Under the pieces are notes generated by a model. The model did not search any database and was not told the DNA's origin. It saw nothing but the letters and a program-made list of their open reading frames with translations. A stretch of 64,000 nucleotides of DNA from positions 1-64,000 of the forward strand of contig JAFAEO010000044.1 in the NCBI GenBank assembly GCA_023423975.1. Direction: 5' to 3'. The stretch is from Pseudomonadota bacterium (GTDB taxonomy: Bacteria; Pseudomonadota; Gammaproteobacteria; Burkholderiales; Burkholderiaceae_B). This document shows positions 8,749-17,068 of this stretch, one piece after another; positions within the stretch are counted from its first letter, which is position 1, and each line of letters begins with the position of its first letter. The position numbers were made by a program, and so were the translations under genes.

Positions 8749-8838
8749 AATGCGTATGCCAAGGGTTGGCGCCCGCGTGCCGATCTTTTGCTCGTCCGAT
8801 CGCGTGCCGGCTTCGGCCGCGAGTGCGCCTTCGTGTTT

Positions 8839-9624
8839 TCAGGCGAAGCCGCCGTTGGCGCGAACAACTTGTCCATTGACCCAGCCGCCGTCGGCCCCCA
8901 CCAGGAACGCAACTACATTTGCAATGTCATCGGGCTGCCCAAGACGCTCCAGTGGGGCGAGCTTGCTCAGTTGCGTGATTTGCTCCTCGCTCTTGCCTTC
9001 GAAAAATAGTTCGGTGGCAACCGGCCCGGGCGCGACCGCATTCACGGTAATGTTGCGGCCGCGCAGCTCATTGGCCAGCACGCGCACCAGGCCTTCTACG
9101 CCTGCCTTGGCGGCGATGTAGGGGCCGTACTGCGGAAAGGATTTGGCGATCACGCTGGTCGAGAGCGCAACAATGCGCCCGCCGGCCTGCAAATGCGCAG
9201 CCGCCTGCCCCAGCACCAGGAAGGCGCCGCGCAGATTGGTGTGGATGACACGATCGAAGGCGTCGATATTCTCCGGGGCAATCGCATTCATGGTCATCAC
9301 GCCGGCGCTGTGCACAACGGCAGTGATCTGGCCATAGGCTTGCTGCGTCGTTGCAAAGAGCCGCTGCACATCTTCGGCTACGGACACGTCGGCCTGCACA
9401 CTCATTGCCTGTCCGCCAGCGGCGACGATGGCGTCAACCACTTCGCGGGCTTTGGCGGCGTTGCCCGCATAATTGACCACAACCCTGAAACCGTCGGCGG
9501 CCAAGCGCAGGGCGATGGCGCGGCCAATGCCTCGCGAGGCGCCGGTCACGATGGCGGTGGGCGCAGCTGATGCCTGGTGGGCTGCTGTGTCGGTGGTGCT
9601 GCTGGCGTCTTTCCTGGTGTTCAT
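8839..9624 (-). CDS. SDR-family NAD(P)-dependent oxidoreductase
   Basis: A classical short-chain dehydrogenase of 261 residues. The cofactor loop is TGASRGIG (about residues 27-34), the structural motif is HSAGVM in place of NNAG, and the catalytic Ser is in LSTSV with YIAAK giving the Tyr-xxx-Lys pair. PGPVATE follows in the usual place. Proteins of this shape reduce small ketones or act as 3-ketoacyl reductases. The substrate cannot be read from sequence. The ATG at 9624 is preceded by AAGGA eight bases upstream, which decides the start over one at 9657. The first ~20 residues are Thr/Ala/Ser-rich and outside the fold. It is divergent from the LysR gene at 9802. Confidence 0.9.
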   Translation of the reverse strand: MNTRKDASSTTDTAAHQASAAPTAIVTGASRGIGRAIALRLAADGFRVVVNYAGNAAKAREVVDAIVAAGGQAMSVQADVSVAEDVQRLFATTQQAYGQITAVVHSAGVMTMNAIAPENIDAFDRVIHTNLRGAFLVLGQAAAHLQAGGRIVALSTSVIAKSFPQYGPYIAAKAGVEGLVRVLANELRGRNITVNAVAPGPVATELFFEGKSEEQITQLSKLAPLERLGQPDDIANVVAFLVGADGGWVNGQVVRANGGFA

Positions 9625-9801
9625 AGTACTGTCCTTGAATGATGATGGGCTGCGCACGAGGTGGTGGGTATGCCAGGTTGATGGCGGTGGCAGTTGCCGT
9701 TGCCTGGTGCAGTGATGAATAACATCATATCGATTGACGCCTGATGGATAAATGGGTGAAATTGGCTTGTTAATTCAAAAAACACCAACAATGGGGTGCA
9801 T

Positions 9802-10704
9802 ATGGACCGCTTTGATGCGATGCAGCTTTTTATCCGGATCGTGGAGCTGGGCAGCTTTACCGACGCGGCGGGGGCGCTGAATCTGCCGCGAGCCACTGCC
9901 ACGCATGCCATCAAGCAGCTGGAAAAGCGCCTGGGCGCGCGATTGCTGGATCGCACCACGCGGCAGGTTGCCCCCACGCTGGATGGTCAGGCCTTCTATG
10001 AACGCAGCAAACGGGTGCTGGCCGAACTGGAAGATGCCGAGACTTCGCTGAGCACGCATGTGACCGATCCCCACGGGACGTTGCGGCTGGATTTGCACGG
10101 GGCGCATGCGACCATGATCATCCTGCCGCGCATTGCGCAGTTTCGTGAGCGCTATCCGAATATCGATGTGGTTATCAGTAGCGGAGACCGGTTGGTGCAT
10201 CTGGTCAGGGAAGGGATCGACTGCGTGGTGCGTGCGGGGCAGCCCCGCGACTCCTCGCTGGTGGTTCGGAAACTGGCGGATATGGAGCAGATTATCTGCG
10301 CCAGCCCCGAATATTTGTCCCGCTATGGCACGCCCACACACCCTGGCGAACTGACGCAGCATCAGGCCATCGGTTTTTTCTCGCGCGGCAACGACAGTCG
10401 CTATCCCTTCTCTGTGATCAGGGATGGCCAGGAGGCGCAGTTCGAGGCCAGTGGCTGGATGTCCGTGAGCGATGCGGAATGCTACACCAGCGCAGCCCTG
10501 GCCGGTTGCGGGCTGATCCAGGTGCCACGCTTTCGGTTGCAGGCGCATTTGCAGGCGGGCAGGCTGGTGCAGGTGCTGGCCGATTGGCCGTGTCCGGACC
10601 TGCCGGTGTGCGCGCTTTATCCGTTTCATCGCCAATTGTCGCCACGGGTCCGGGTTTTCATAGATTGGGCGCGCGAGTTGTATAGCGAAAAATTCGGTGC
10701 CTGA
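9802..10704 (+). CDS. LysR-family transcriptional regulator
   Basis: A 300-residue LysR protein. The DNA-binding domain is MDRFDAMQLFIRIVELGSF then AAGALNLPRATATHAIKQLE, followed by the linker helix and a periplasmic-binding-protein-like sensor domain with VVRAGQPRDSSLVVRKL and a closing GLIQVPRF. It belongs to the CrgA/DmlR-like group that commonly regulates adjacent oxidoreductases. I choose ATG 9802 with GGGG at 9793-9796 as ribosome site; a GTG two codons earlier (9796) is possible. It is divergent from the SDR at 8839-9624 across 177 bases and is probably that gene's regulator. Confidence 0.92.
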   Translation: MDRFDAMQLFIRIVELGSFTDAAGALNLPRATATHAIKQLEKRLGARLLDRTTRQVAPTLDGQAFYERSKRVLAELEDAETSLSTHVTDPHGTLRLDLHGAHATMIILPRIAQFRERYPNIDVVISSGDRLVHLVREGIDCVVRAGQPRDSSLVVRKLADMEQIICASPEYLSRYGTPTHPGELTQHQAIGFFSRGNDSRYPFSVIRDGQEAQFEASGWMSVSDAECYTSAALAGCGLIQVPRFRLQAHLQAGRLVQVLADWPCPDLPVCALYPFHRQLSPRVRVFIDWARELYSEKFGA

Positions 10705-10813
10705 AGGGCTTGTCAACCCCGTCGTGGGCGCTGGCGCTTGCGAAAATCCAGGGCGCGAGGGCTTTGGGGCTTCACGGATCGCAACCAATGTAAGGGTGTG
10801 TGATGGGCAATAA

Positions 10814-10840
10814 AAAACCCCTGCCAGTGACAGGGGTTTT
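10814..10840. terminator. Bidirectional Rho-independent terminator
   Basis: A 10-base perfect stem AAAACCCCTG / CAGGGGTTTT with a seven-base loop. The A-run on one side and T-run on the other let it work for both the plus-strand LysR gene and the converging minus-strand membrane protein gene. Confidence 0.85.
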
Positions 10841-10867
10841 GGGTTCGCTGTGCGCACCTTCCGGCGT

Positions 10868-11155
10868 TTACTTTATTTCCCGTATTTCCACATCTGTGAT
10901 ATCGGGTTTGCGCGAGAAATTGCCGGGCTTTTTGAATTTTTCGGAAAATTCAGTATGGGTCTGGCGAGCGCGGGTTGAGGTTGTTTTCCAGTATTCGCGG
11001 GCGACGAACGGTTTGCCGCGCACCTTCGCAATAATATAGAACAACCCCACCGCAATGGCCGCAGAGACCAGGAACACAGCGGCCATGACAAGGCCTGCAA
11101 TGGTGATAACACCAAATAGCAGCGCTTTGAAAAACCGGTCCAGAAAATCGTTCAT
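10868..11155 (-). CDS. Small membrane protein of unknown function
   Basis: A 95-residue protein with an amphipathic start (MNDFLDRFFKALLFG), one long or two short hydrophobic segments (about residues 10-43, ending LFYIIAKVRG), and a charged soluble tail with Thr/Arg/Lys. I do not recognise a family. It sits between the bidirectional terminator at 10814-10840 and an AT-rich promoter region, so it is probably transcribed alone. Composition and codon use look like a real gene. Cellular location would be the inner membrane with the tail in the cytoplasm, by the positive-inside rule. Confidence 0.6.
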   Translation of the reverse strand: MNDFLDRFFKALLFGVITIAGLVMAAVFLVSAAIAVGLFYIIAKVRGKPFVAREYWKTTSTRARQTHTEFSEKFKKPGNFSRKPDITDVEIREIK

Positions 11156-11460
11156 AGGGGGTCAGATCCTTGTAAGTGGGAAGAGCCAATAAGCGTCAGT
11201 TACTGCTTATTGTACACAAGCATTTGATTTTGCTTGATTTGTTTTTTCTATAGTAGGGCTTTTTCCGGAAAATTCAAGAGGGCAGGGCCGACAAATGCAC
11301 CAAAAGGTTTCAAACCGCTTCGCCGGGGGCAAAATTACATTACATATCCATTTTTTCAAGTATGGGGATTGCTAATAATCTCGGGTAAACTTCAAGTGAA
11401 AATGCTGAAAAATCAGCGCCACACAGGTATGACCGCCGATCATAAGGATATAGATAAACC
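11156..11460. other. AT-rich gene-free interval, divergent promoters likely
   Basis: These 305 bases separate two divergent small membrane protein genes (10868-11155 and 11461-11955). They hold AT-rich stretches such as TTTTTTCTATAGTAGGG around 11241-11257 that could be promoter elements. I see no repeat, hairpin terminator or coding frame. Confidence 0.35.
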
Positions 11461-11955
11461 ATGCGTGTTTCCCGTTGGCCCTACAAACAAATTTCCACAG
11501 CCTGGTTCTGCCTTGGTGTGTTGTGTTTTCTGGCCTCGATGTTTTTTTTCAAATCATTGAGTGAAAACGGCTATGACCCTGACTTGTTGAATCACGCCAC
11601 AGTCGTAAGCATGCTGATTGGTTTGCTGTTTTTTTATCTGCACTTATCCAGGAACAGGAAACTGGCAGAAGCAATCATGCGTGAGGGCATCGATGGCGAA
11701 GGCACGATTATTAATCAGCCCGAAGTTTACATAAACGACAATTCGTCTGATTTATGGTTGGAATTGTATGTTGAGGTGCATACTGATCACCCGACTCACG
11801 GTCACTTTGTGAGCCGGGTAAAGCAGCGAATTACAGAGGAGGGCCGCAACGCGTTTACCCAGGGCATGACTGTCAAAGTCAAGTACTGCCCGTCAAGGGA
11901 AATTGCAATCGTAATGTCTCCTTTCACCTACCAGGACTTTTACTCAGGCAAGTAG
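11461..11955 (+). CDS. Two-helix membrane protein with soluble C-terminal domain, unknown function
   Basis: A 164-residue protein with two hydrophobic helices (about residues 14-31 and 46-62, the second ending LLFFYLHLSRN). A ~95-residue beta-rich domain follows (GEGTIINQPEVYIND, then LELYVEVHTDHP, VKVKYCPSREIAIV). The layout, two helices then a small beta domain ending in a 'V-K-V-x-Y-x-P' strand, resembles DUF3592-type proteins, but I hold that lightly. It converges on the vgrG operon, ending 25 bases from the PAAR-like gene on the other strand. It is therefore not part of that operon, though it may be an accessory or immunity gene of it. Base composition is AT-richer than the housekeeping genes, like the island. 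Confidence 0.65.
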   Translation: MRVSRWPYKQISTAWFCLGVLCFLASMFFFKSLSENGYDPDLLNHATVVSMLIGLLFFYLHLSRNRKLAEAIMREGIDGEGTIINQPEVYINDNSSDLWLELYVEVHTDHPTHGHFVSRVKQRITEEGRNAFTQGMTVKVKYCPSREIAIVMSPFTYQDFYSGK

Positions 11956-11980
11956 TGCTTTGGTTTTGCGCTGTTGCCGT

Positions 11981-12346
11981 TTACACCAGCACCAGTACTT
12001 TTTTCTGATCCATTTTCAGATAAAGCCCAATAGTATTCCAGATGTTCTGCAATGTGATGCCCAGCCATTTGACAACTGGCGCACCGCAAGCGAAAACAGT
12101 AAACGAAAATAATGCAATGATTGCCCCAACCATGAACAGGGTGCCGGTGGTTGCACCGGCGATTCCCGACGGCATGTCGATGGTGAGCGGAGCGATTGAC
12201 CATAGATTGTGCGCTGGTCGGTTCTGGATGAAGATATTCGTTGTGGGTATCTTCATGCAACTGTACATGTCGTTTTTTGAAACGCCGGTTAAATAGGGTC
12301 CCAGACCCATCGCTTTACCGGTTCCCGAACATCCCCAAAATGGCAT
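11981..12346 (-). CDS. PAAR-like protein (DUF4150 type) with a hydrophobic centre, T6SS spike tip candidate
   Basis: A 121-residue protein, last gene of the vgrG operon. Two half-motifs resemble DUF4150 PAAR-like proteins, which cap the VgrG spike: IPTTNIFIQNRPAHNLWS near residues 33-50 and FACGAPVVKWLGITLQN near residues 84-100, ending LKMDQKKVLVL. Between them lies a hydrophobic stretch (GTLFMVGAIIALFSFTVF). Whether that is a strand-rich core or a true membrane segment is unclear. The start is fixed by AAAGGAG seven or eight bases before the ATG at 12346. DUF4150 membership is my recognition of pattern spacing, not a search result. The protein is shorter than many PAAR-like tips and carries no toxin domain. 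Confidence 0.65.
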   Translation of the reverse strand: MPFWGCSGTGKAMGLGPYLTGVSKNDMYSCMKIPTTNIFIQNRPAHNLWSIAPLTIDMPSGIAGATTGTLFMVGAIIALFSFTVFACGAPVVKWLGITLQNIWNTIGLYLKMDQKKVLVLV

Positions 12347-12382
12347 GATTCTCTCCTTTAATAATGTCACTGACAAGGTTTC

Positions 12383-13435
12383 TCAGAGTGCCTTCGCACT
12401 CCACAACTCTGCTTCAAATAGTGCCGTATCTTTTTCGATTGCACCGGCTCTGGATTTAAGGGATAAATCGTCAGTTAGCGCTCGGTGAAATTTGGTCTGT
12501 TCCAACTCGACGTCTCGCATATTAGTTCCAGTAAGATTTGCATATGAAAAATCACTGAACTGCAAATTGCATTCGCTCATATTGCAGTTTGCCAAGGTAG
12601 CCTTGCCAAAGAAGCTATAGTCTATTGTTGCTTGCTGAAAGTCAACTTGTTGTAGGTTAGCTTCGCTCCATAGTGACTGGCTCAGACGCGCGCCGCGCAT
12701 ATCAGTGTCCATGATATCTGCGTTGACAAAAAGACAGTTGGAGGCGTCGGCGAAGTAAAATTGTGTCCGCTTTATGACCGCTTCACAGAAATTGCAGCGG
12801 ATCATGGAGCAGTAGGAAAAATTACATTCCTCCAGTGTTGCCCCGTTAAATTGGGCGCCTTGCATGTTGAGCCCCGCGAAATTCTGGCCCGACAGATCGC
12901 AGCAAGAAAACATGGTTTCATTGAGCACCGCGTCGGCAAATGCGACTTTTCGCAGATCCTGTTTGTAAAATGTCGCGCCGCTCAGGTCTGATTGGCTGAA
13001 GTCGGCATTGTCCAGTTCAATATCAGTAAACGTCGTTTGGGATAGTGTCTGGTTTTTTATTTCCAGTCGGACTGCAGTACCGCCTGAAAATACCGTTTCC
13101 TGTACGCTGCTTTGGTCAAATTTCACATCCGTCATTGATGCGTCGGCAAATGTAACTTCGTTGACCTTGCATTTCTCAAAAATGACGTCATTGAATCTGC
13201 AATTGGAGAAGCTGGTTTGGCTCAGGTCACAGTTGTAGAATTTCACATTGTTCAAGAGACAGTCCGACAAGACATTGTCGGCAAACTGGGTGTTGTTGAA
13301 AACGCAATTATTGAACGTGTCCGTGTGAAAAATCATGCCTTTGAGAACGTTATTATCGAAAGTTTCATCGGCAAGTTTGATGTTTTCGACAATTTCGAGC
13401 GTATCGGCTTTGGCTAGTATGTGTGCTTTGCTCAT
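12383..13435 (-). CDS. Pentapeptide-repeat protein, T6SS-associated
   Basis: A 350-residue protein built almost wholly of pentapeptide repeats, in which every fifth residue is Leu or Phe (for example CDLSQTSFSNCRFNDVIF, then CDLSGQNFAGLNMQGAQF). Such repeats fold as a right-handed square beta-helix about 4-5 residues per side. The repeats run from about residue 25 to 325. It starts four bases inside the end of the DUF2169 gene (ATGA), so the two are coupled. In vgrG islands, proteins of this class lie beside DUF2169 proteins. A role as scaffold or adaptor in loading cargo on the spike is an inference. The gene is visibly AT-richer than metG or gcvP. Confidence 0.85.
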   Translation of the reverse strand: MSKAHILAKADTLEIVENIKLADETFDNNVLKGMIFHTDTFNNCVFNNTQFADNVLSDCLLNNVKFYNCDLSQTSFSNCRFNDVIFEKCKVNEVTFADASMTDVKFDQSSVQETVFSGGTAVRLEIKNQTLSQTTFTDIELDNADFSQSDLSGATFYKQDLRKVAFADAVLNETMFSCCDLSGQNFAGLNMQGAQFNGATLEECNFSYCSMIRCNFCEAVIKRTQFYFADASNCLFVNADIMDTDMRGARLSQSLWSEANLQQVDFQQATIDYSFFGKATLANCNMSECNLQFSDFSYANLTGTNMRDVELEQTKFHRALTDDLSLKSRAGAIEKDTALFEAELWSAKAL

Positions 13436-16086
13436 CGGCTTCTCCAGGTTGGTGTGACCGATTCATGATACGGAGCAAGTCGAGCACCTTCAAGGTACAG
13501 GTTGTCAGTTGTCGTGGTTTCATCAACAAGAATTTCTGACAGATCAGCCCTGAAGAAATTGCAGTGATCCAGCACGGTGTTCTGAAATACGGATTTCTGG
13601 AAGTTGCCGGTCATAAGGTTGCTGCCGCTCATATCACTGGCGTCAAAGAAAGTGCGTACAAAGAGCGATTGGGGCGATGATATTTTCACTAAGCGACATT
13701 CCTGAATATGGGCCAATGTGAAATCGCACTGATTGAAGACCGAGCCGGAAAAATCGACAAGAGAAAATTTCATTTCGCGAAAAGCGCATTGCGCAAATTC
13801 CGATTGCCGTATGCTGCATTTTTCCATGCGGCATTGACCAAAAAAAGTGACCTTAACAAATGTACATTGGTGCATGTGTGACGAGCGAATACTGGTTTCG
13901 GTCACAATACAGTTCTTCAGTATGGTTTGGTCCAGTTGGAGATGTTCCAGTGTTGCCTTGTCAATCCCTCCCTTGATGATGCTGGCGCCGGAAAAATCGG
14001 TGTGGGTAATGGTGGCACCATTCAGGTTGCAATCGGTCAGAACCGCCTTCCTGAACGAACATGATTCAATGGTGATTGCTTCGACACTGATGCTGGAAAA
14101 CTCGCTCTCGTCGAATACGCTGGAAGCCAGCGTTATGCTGCCTTCTATGATGACATCGCTAAATTTTGCGCCTAAGGCGCGGGTTTTGTAGAAGATCGCT
14201 TCTGAAATATTGGCGCCACTCAAAACAGCCTGGTCTATTGCCGCTTCGGAAAAGTCCGCCCGTGCGAGCACGGCCTCATTGAATGTGGCACCTGATAGAT
14301 CAGCACGGGCAAGATTGGCCGCTTCCAGCCAGGCGTGATCGAAATTGGCGTTGCGCAAATCCATATTCGACAGGTCGGCACCTGTCAGATCCAGCTCTTT
14401 GAGGGGTTGTCCGGCCTGAACGCGTTTTTTTACTTCGCGGCGCAGCAGCATTGCCTTGTGTTCCCCGACGCGCGGGGCTCCTTTTTGATACTGCACGCTG
14501 TATAAGTAAAATTTGTGCAAGGCGTCGGCAGGATTTATTCCCGATTGTTCCTGGCCCAGGGTGTCGGCAAATGCTGACTGCATCTGCGTCAGATTCAACA
14601 AGGCCCGGTTTTCTGCGGGGACCAAATTACGTACGTTCCTCATTCGAGGCGGTCCTACCATGGGCAATTGGGGGGCCGAACCGGCACCCGTCTCGCCCTT
14701 TAGCATGTCTTCAAGTGAATCGAGCATCTCTGCAGGCATATACGGCCCGCCTTTTTTCTTTTCATCGCGTATTTGCTGCAGTGTTTCGTTGCGGTATTGT
14801 TCGTGCTCTTGCAGTGCCTGTTCGCGCAGTTGCTGGCTGCGCTCGACAAGTTCGGGTAAATCGCCCAGCCGCATGGGCTTGATCGGGCCTACAAACCTGT
14901 TCCAATTTTCACCCGCTTCGTCATCGTAAGCCGAATATTGCATTCGGCTCATTTTGGCCAGCATAGTGTGGTGATTTTCCATGCTCTCTAGCTCCAGCCA
15001 TGGCGCCTTCATGTCTTCGGGTATAAGATCCTCATCGCGAAAAGCGTAGAGTGCCCCTTTTTCTGGATCAGTACGTTGTTCGAAGATCGACTGATAATGG
15101 GCGGCGGAACGGGGGTGGTTCAGATGTTCGAGCGCCGGCATGATAGATGCAATATCATAGGCGTCATCCTCCTGGATATCCATGGCGCCATGGAACATCA
15201 ATAGCAGGCAGTCCTGGTCCGGTACAAACCAGGCGGTAGTCGCAGACATGGAAATCTCCTGCATTGCGTCAGCAGGACGTGTTCTTTGGCGGACAAAACA
15301 ACGTGCCCTGACCGAAGGCAGAGTGCCTTGCCATATTGGCTCGGTGGGATGCATATTCCATATTTCAAATGTCTCGTCCAGTTTCAGTTCCGTTCTGTCA
15401 AGCCAGATCTGATCTTCAGATGCAGCGTTGAACATGAGTGGGTCCAGATCATCGAAAAAGCCGGTGCCTTCGGTCTTCAACCAGGTATCATCGAACGTGC
15501 CGGCTTTACCCATGCGCGCTGGCCAGTCGATATGGACTGGGCCGAAATTGATCGGTGGCACATGTCGTCCCCTGGAATGAATTCGGTCGGTGGGAGATTC
15601 AAGATTTGGCAGTTTATGGACAGACCCTGTTTCTTGCTGAACTGCCGCAATACCCTGGCCGACGGGGTTGTCCGGGAAGCCGGGTCCGCCATAGGAGTAT
15701 GCCCAGTCCATTGGCTGGCTTGAATATTCTGCAGGCGGCGTAATCTTGTTGTCTATCCAGTAGCGGTCGCCGAAAACCAGGCACTGTTTTTCTTTCTTGC
15801 CTACGCGTACCTTGACCATACATTTGGTCTTGTCTTCCTGGTGGGCGGTATATGCATTGCCGCTTACCAGAAATTCCGGATGCGGTTTGGGCATGATGAA
15901 GTCAAGAATTTCGTCTGCATCCAGAAGCGGCAAAATGTCTTTCATCAGTGTGATTTCAGGGATGGCCTGCCACGTATCTTTCTGTTTTTTCAGACAGGCG
16001 ACGATCGTGACAGCCAGTCCCTTTCGTGTGCGCCATCGAAATGGGCGGTACATCAGGGTTAGCCGTAACGGCTTAACAATTCGCAT
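13432..16086 (-). CDS. DUF2169 domain protein with C-terminal pentapeptide repeats, T6SS adaptor candidate
   Basis: An 884-residue two-part protein. Residues ~1-330 are a DUF2169 domain, recognisable from the opening RIVKPLRLTLMYRPFRW, then CLVFGDRYW and AYSYGGPGFPDNPVGQG, the hallmark Gly/Pro loop. Residues ~340-560 form a Glu/Met-rich linker with a helical stretch (ERSQQLREQALQEHEQYRN). From about residue 564 (LDLTGADLSNMDLRNANF) to ~860 there are pentapeptide repeats. DUF2169 genes recur next to vgrG and PAAR-like genes and are thought to help load effectors. The gene starts one base after the previous stop, without a visible ribosome site, suggesting coupling. It overlaps the following pentapeptide gene by four bases. 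Confidence 0.9.
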   Translation of the reverse strand: MRIVKPLRLTLMYRPFRWRTRKGLAVTIVACLKKQKDTWQAIPEITLMKDILPLLDADEILDFIMPKPHPEFLVSGNAYTAHQEDKTKCMVKVRVGKKEKQCLVFGDRYWIDNKITPPAEYSSQPMDWAYSYGGPGFPDNPVGQGIAAVQQETGSVHKLPNLESPTDRIHSRGRHVPPINFGPVHIDWPARMGKAGTFDDTWLKTEGTGFFDDLDPLMFNAASEDQIWLDRTELKLDETFEIWNMHPTEPIWQGTLPSVRARCFVRQRTRPADAMQEISMSATTAWFVPDQDCLLLMFHGAMDIQEDDAYDIASIMPALEHLNHPRSAAHYQSIFEQRTDPEKGALYAFRDEDLIPEDMKAPWLELESMENHHTMLAKMSRMQYSAYDDEAGENWNRFVGPIKPMRLGDLPELVERSQQLREQALQEHEQYRNETLQQIRDEKKKGGPYMPAEMLDSLEDMLKGETGAGSAPQLPMVGPPRMRNVRNLVPAENRALLNLTQMQSAFADTLGQEQSGINPADALHKFYLYSVQYQKGAPRVGEHKAMLLRREVKKRVQAGQPLKELDLTGADLSNMDLRNANFDHAWLEAANLARADLSGATFNEAVLARADFSEAAIDQAVLSGANISEAIFYKTRALGAKFSDVIIEGSITLASSVFDESEFSSISVEAITIESCSFRKAVLTDCNLNGATITHTDFSGASIIKGGIDKATLEHLQLDQTILKNCIVTETSIRSSHMHQCTFVKVTFFGQCRMEKCSIRQSEFAQCAFREMKFSLVDFSGSVFNQCDFTLAHIQECRLVKISSPQSLFVRTFFDASDMSGSNLMTGNFQKSVFQNTVLDHCNFFRADLSEILVDETTTTDNLYLEGARLAPYHESVTPTWRSR

Positions 16087-16087
16087 A

Positions 16088-17056
16088 CTACTTGAATCCG
16101 GTAAAAATGTTCAGCCAAAATCCTATTTTTGTCTTTGGGAACTGTACTTTGCTCATATTGTCGACGGAATTTGCTTTTTCAGTAAAAGCAACGAATGCAA
16201 TATAGAGGTCCAGAACGTTGTAAAAACTTTTGGTCGCCGCCAGAGAACCAATGCCGCCGCGCACCGTCGTTGCGCCAGCGCCGTAGCCCGTCAGCGCGAT
16301 GCCGGTAACAGAGCGTGGAGAAATCGCTCGCATGGTGTATCCGGCCAGGTAATTTGAATTGGAAATAATCAGCTCGCTGGTATCCGACTTCGCCTTGGCC
16401 AGGTAGTTTTTGCAATCGACGGTAAGGGTAGAGGGTGTTTTCAGCACCAGGCTGTTCGTGTAGGTGTGTTCAGCAAGGCCGTCAACAAAGCGCTTTTCTG
16501 TCGACAAATAAGTTTCGGTCACCAGCCCTTTAATGGTGGCCGTCAGATAGCCAAAAATTTCATATGAACTGGCGTTGCCTGATTGCGCCACGGCAGGACC
16601 GGCCACGGCCAGGACAGCAGCCAGTGCGGCTTGTTCAGGTGGCACGCCCTGATCAATCATCTCCTGTGCTTTTTTTTCTGCAGCGTTGCCGTCAACGCCT
16701 GCTTTTTCTGCTGCGCTTTTTGCTGCAGCAACGGCGGTTTTGTTTTTCTCGGCAACGGGGGTGTCCTTGGGCAGGCTTGTGACGGCGTTTTGCGCCTGGC
16801 GGGCAGCTACGTTGGGATCGGCAACGGTGGTGCCAACCAGCTCTGCTGCAATCTTGTCCAGGTCCTGGTTGCCATTTTGGGCCAGTGTTTCCGCCGCCCG
16901 TGCCGCCGCAGACGACGTCATTTTATCGACGCCATGTCGTTCGAGCGTTTCTTGTACCTCTTGCGCAATATTGTTCTTTGTCAGTGTCTGCCGCCCAATT
17001 TCGCTAACAGCCCGTGACGCATCAGAGTCTGGGAGGACTTTATAGGGACCAGACAT
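16088..17056 (-). CDS. vgrG-island paralogue 1, unknown function
   Basis: A 322-residue protein in two parts. The N-terminal ~160 residues are Ala-rich and helical: LPDSDASRAVSEIG, then AAELVGTTVADPNVAARQ near residues 70-87, then IDQGVPPEQAALAAVLAVAG. The C-terminal part is beta-rich, opening SSYEIFGYLTATIKGLVTET and ending with hydrophobic strands. It shares the LVGTT(V/L)ADP(N/S)VAA block with the next gene upstream in transcription order and is clearly its paralogue. I do not recognise the family. There is no enzyme motif, signal peptide or toxin signature. AAGGAG eight bases before the ATG fixes the start. It is the last of three paralogues before the DUF2169 gene. Confidence 0.75.
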   Translation of the reverse strand: MSGPYKVLPDSDASRAVSEIGRQTLTKNNIAQEVQETLERHGVDKMTSSAAARAAETLAQNGNQDLDKIAAELVGTTVADPNVAARQAQNAVTSLPKDTPVAEKNKTAVAAAKSAAEKAGVDGNAAEKKAQEMIDQGVPPEQAALAAVLAVAGPAVAQSGNASSYEIFGYLTATIKGLVTETYLSTEKRFVDGLAEHTYTNSLVLKTPSTLTVDCKNYLAKAKSDTSELIISNSNYLAGYTMRAISPRSVTGIALTGYGAGATTVRGGIGSLAATKSFYNVLDLYIAFVAFTEKANSVDNMSKVQFPKTKIGFWLNIFTGFK

Positions 17057-17068
17057 AAGATATCTCCT

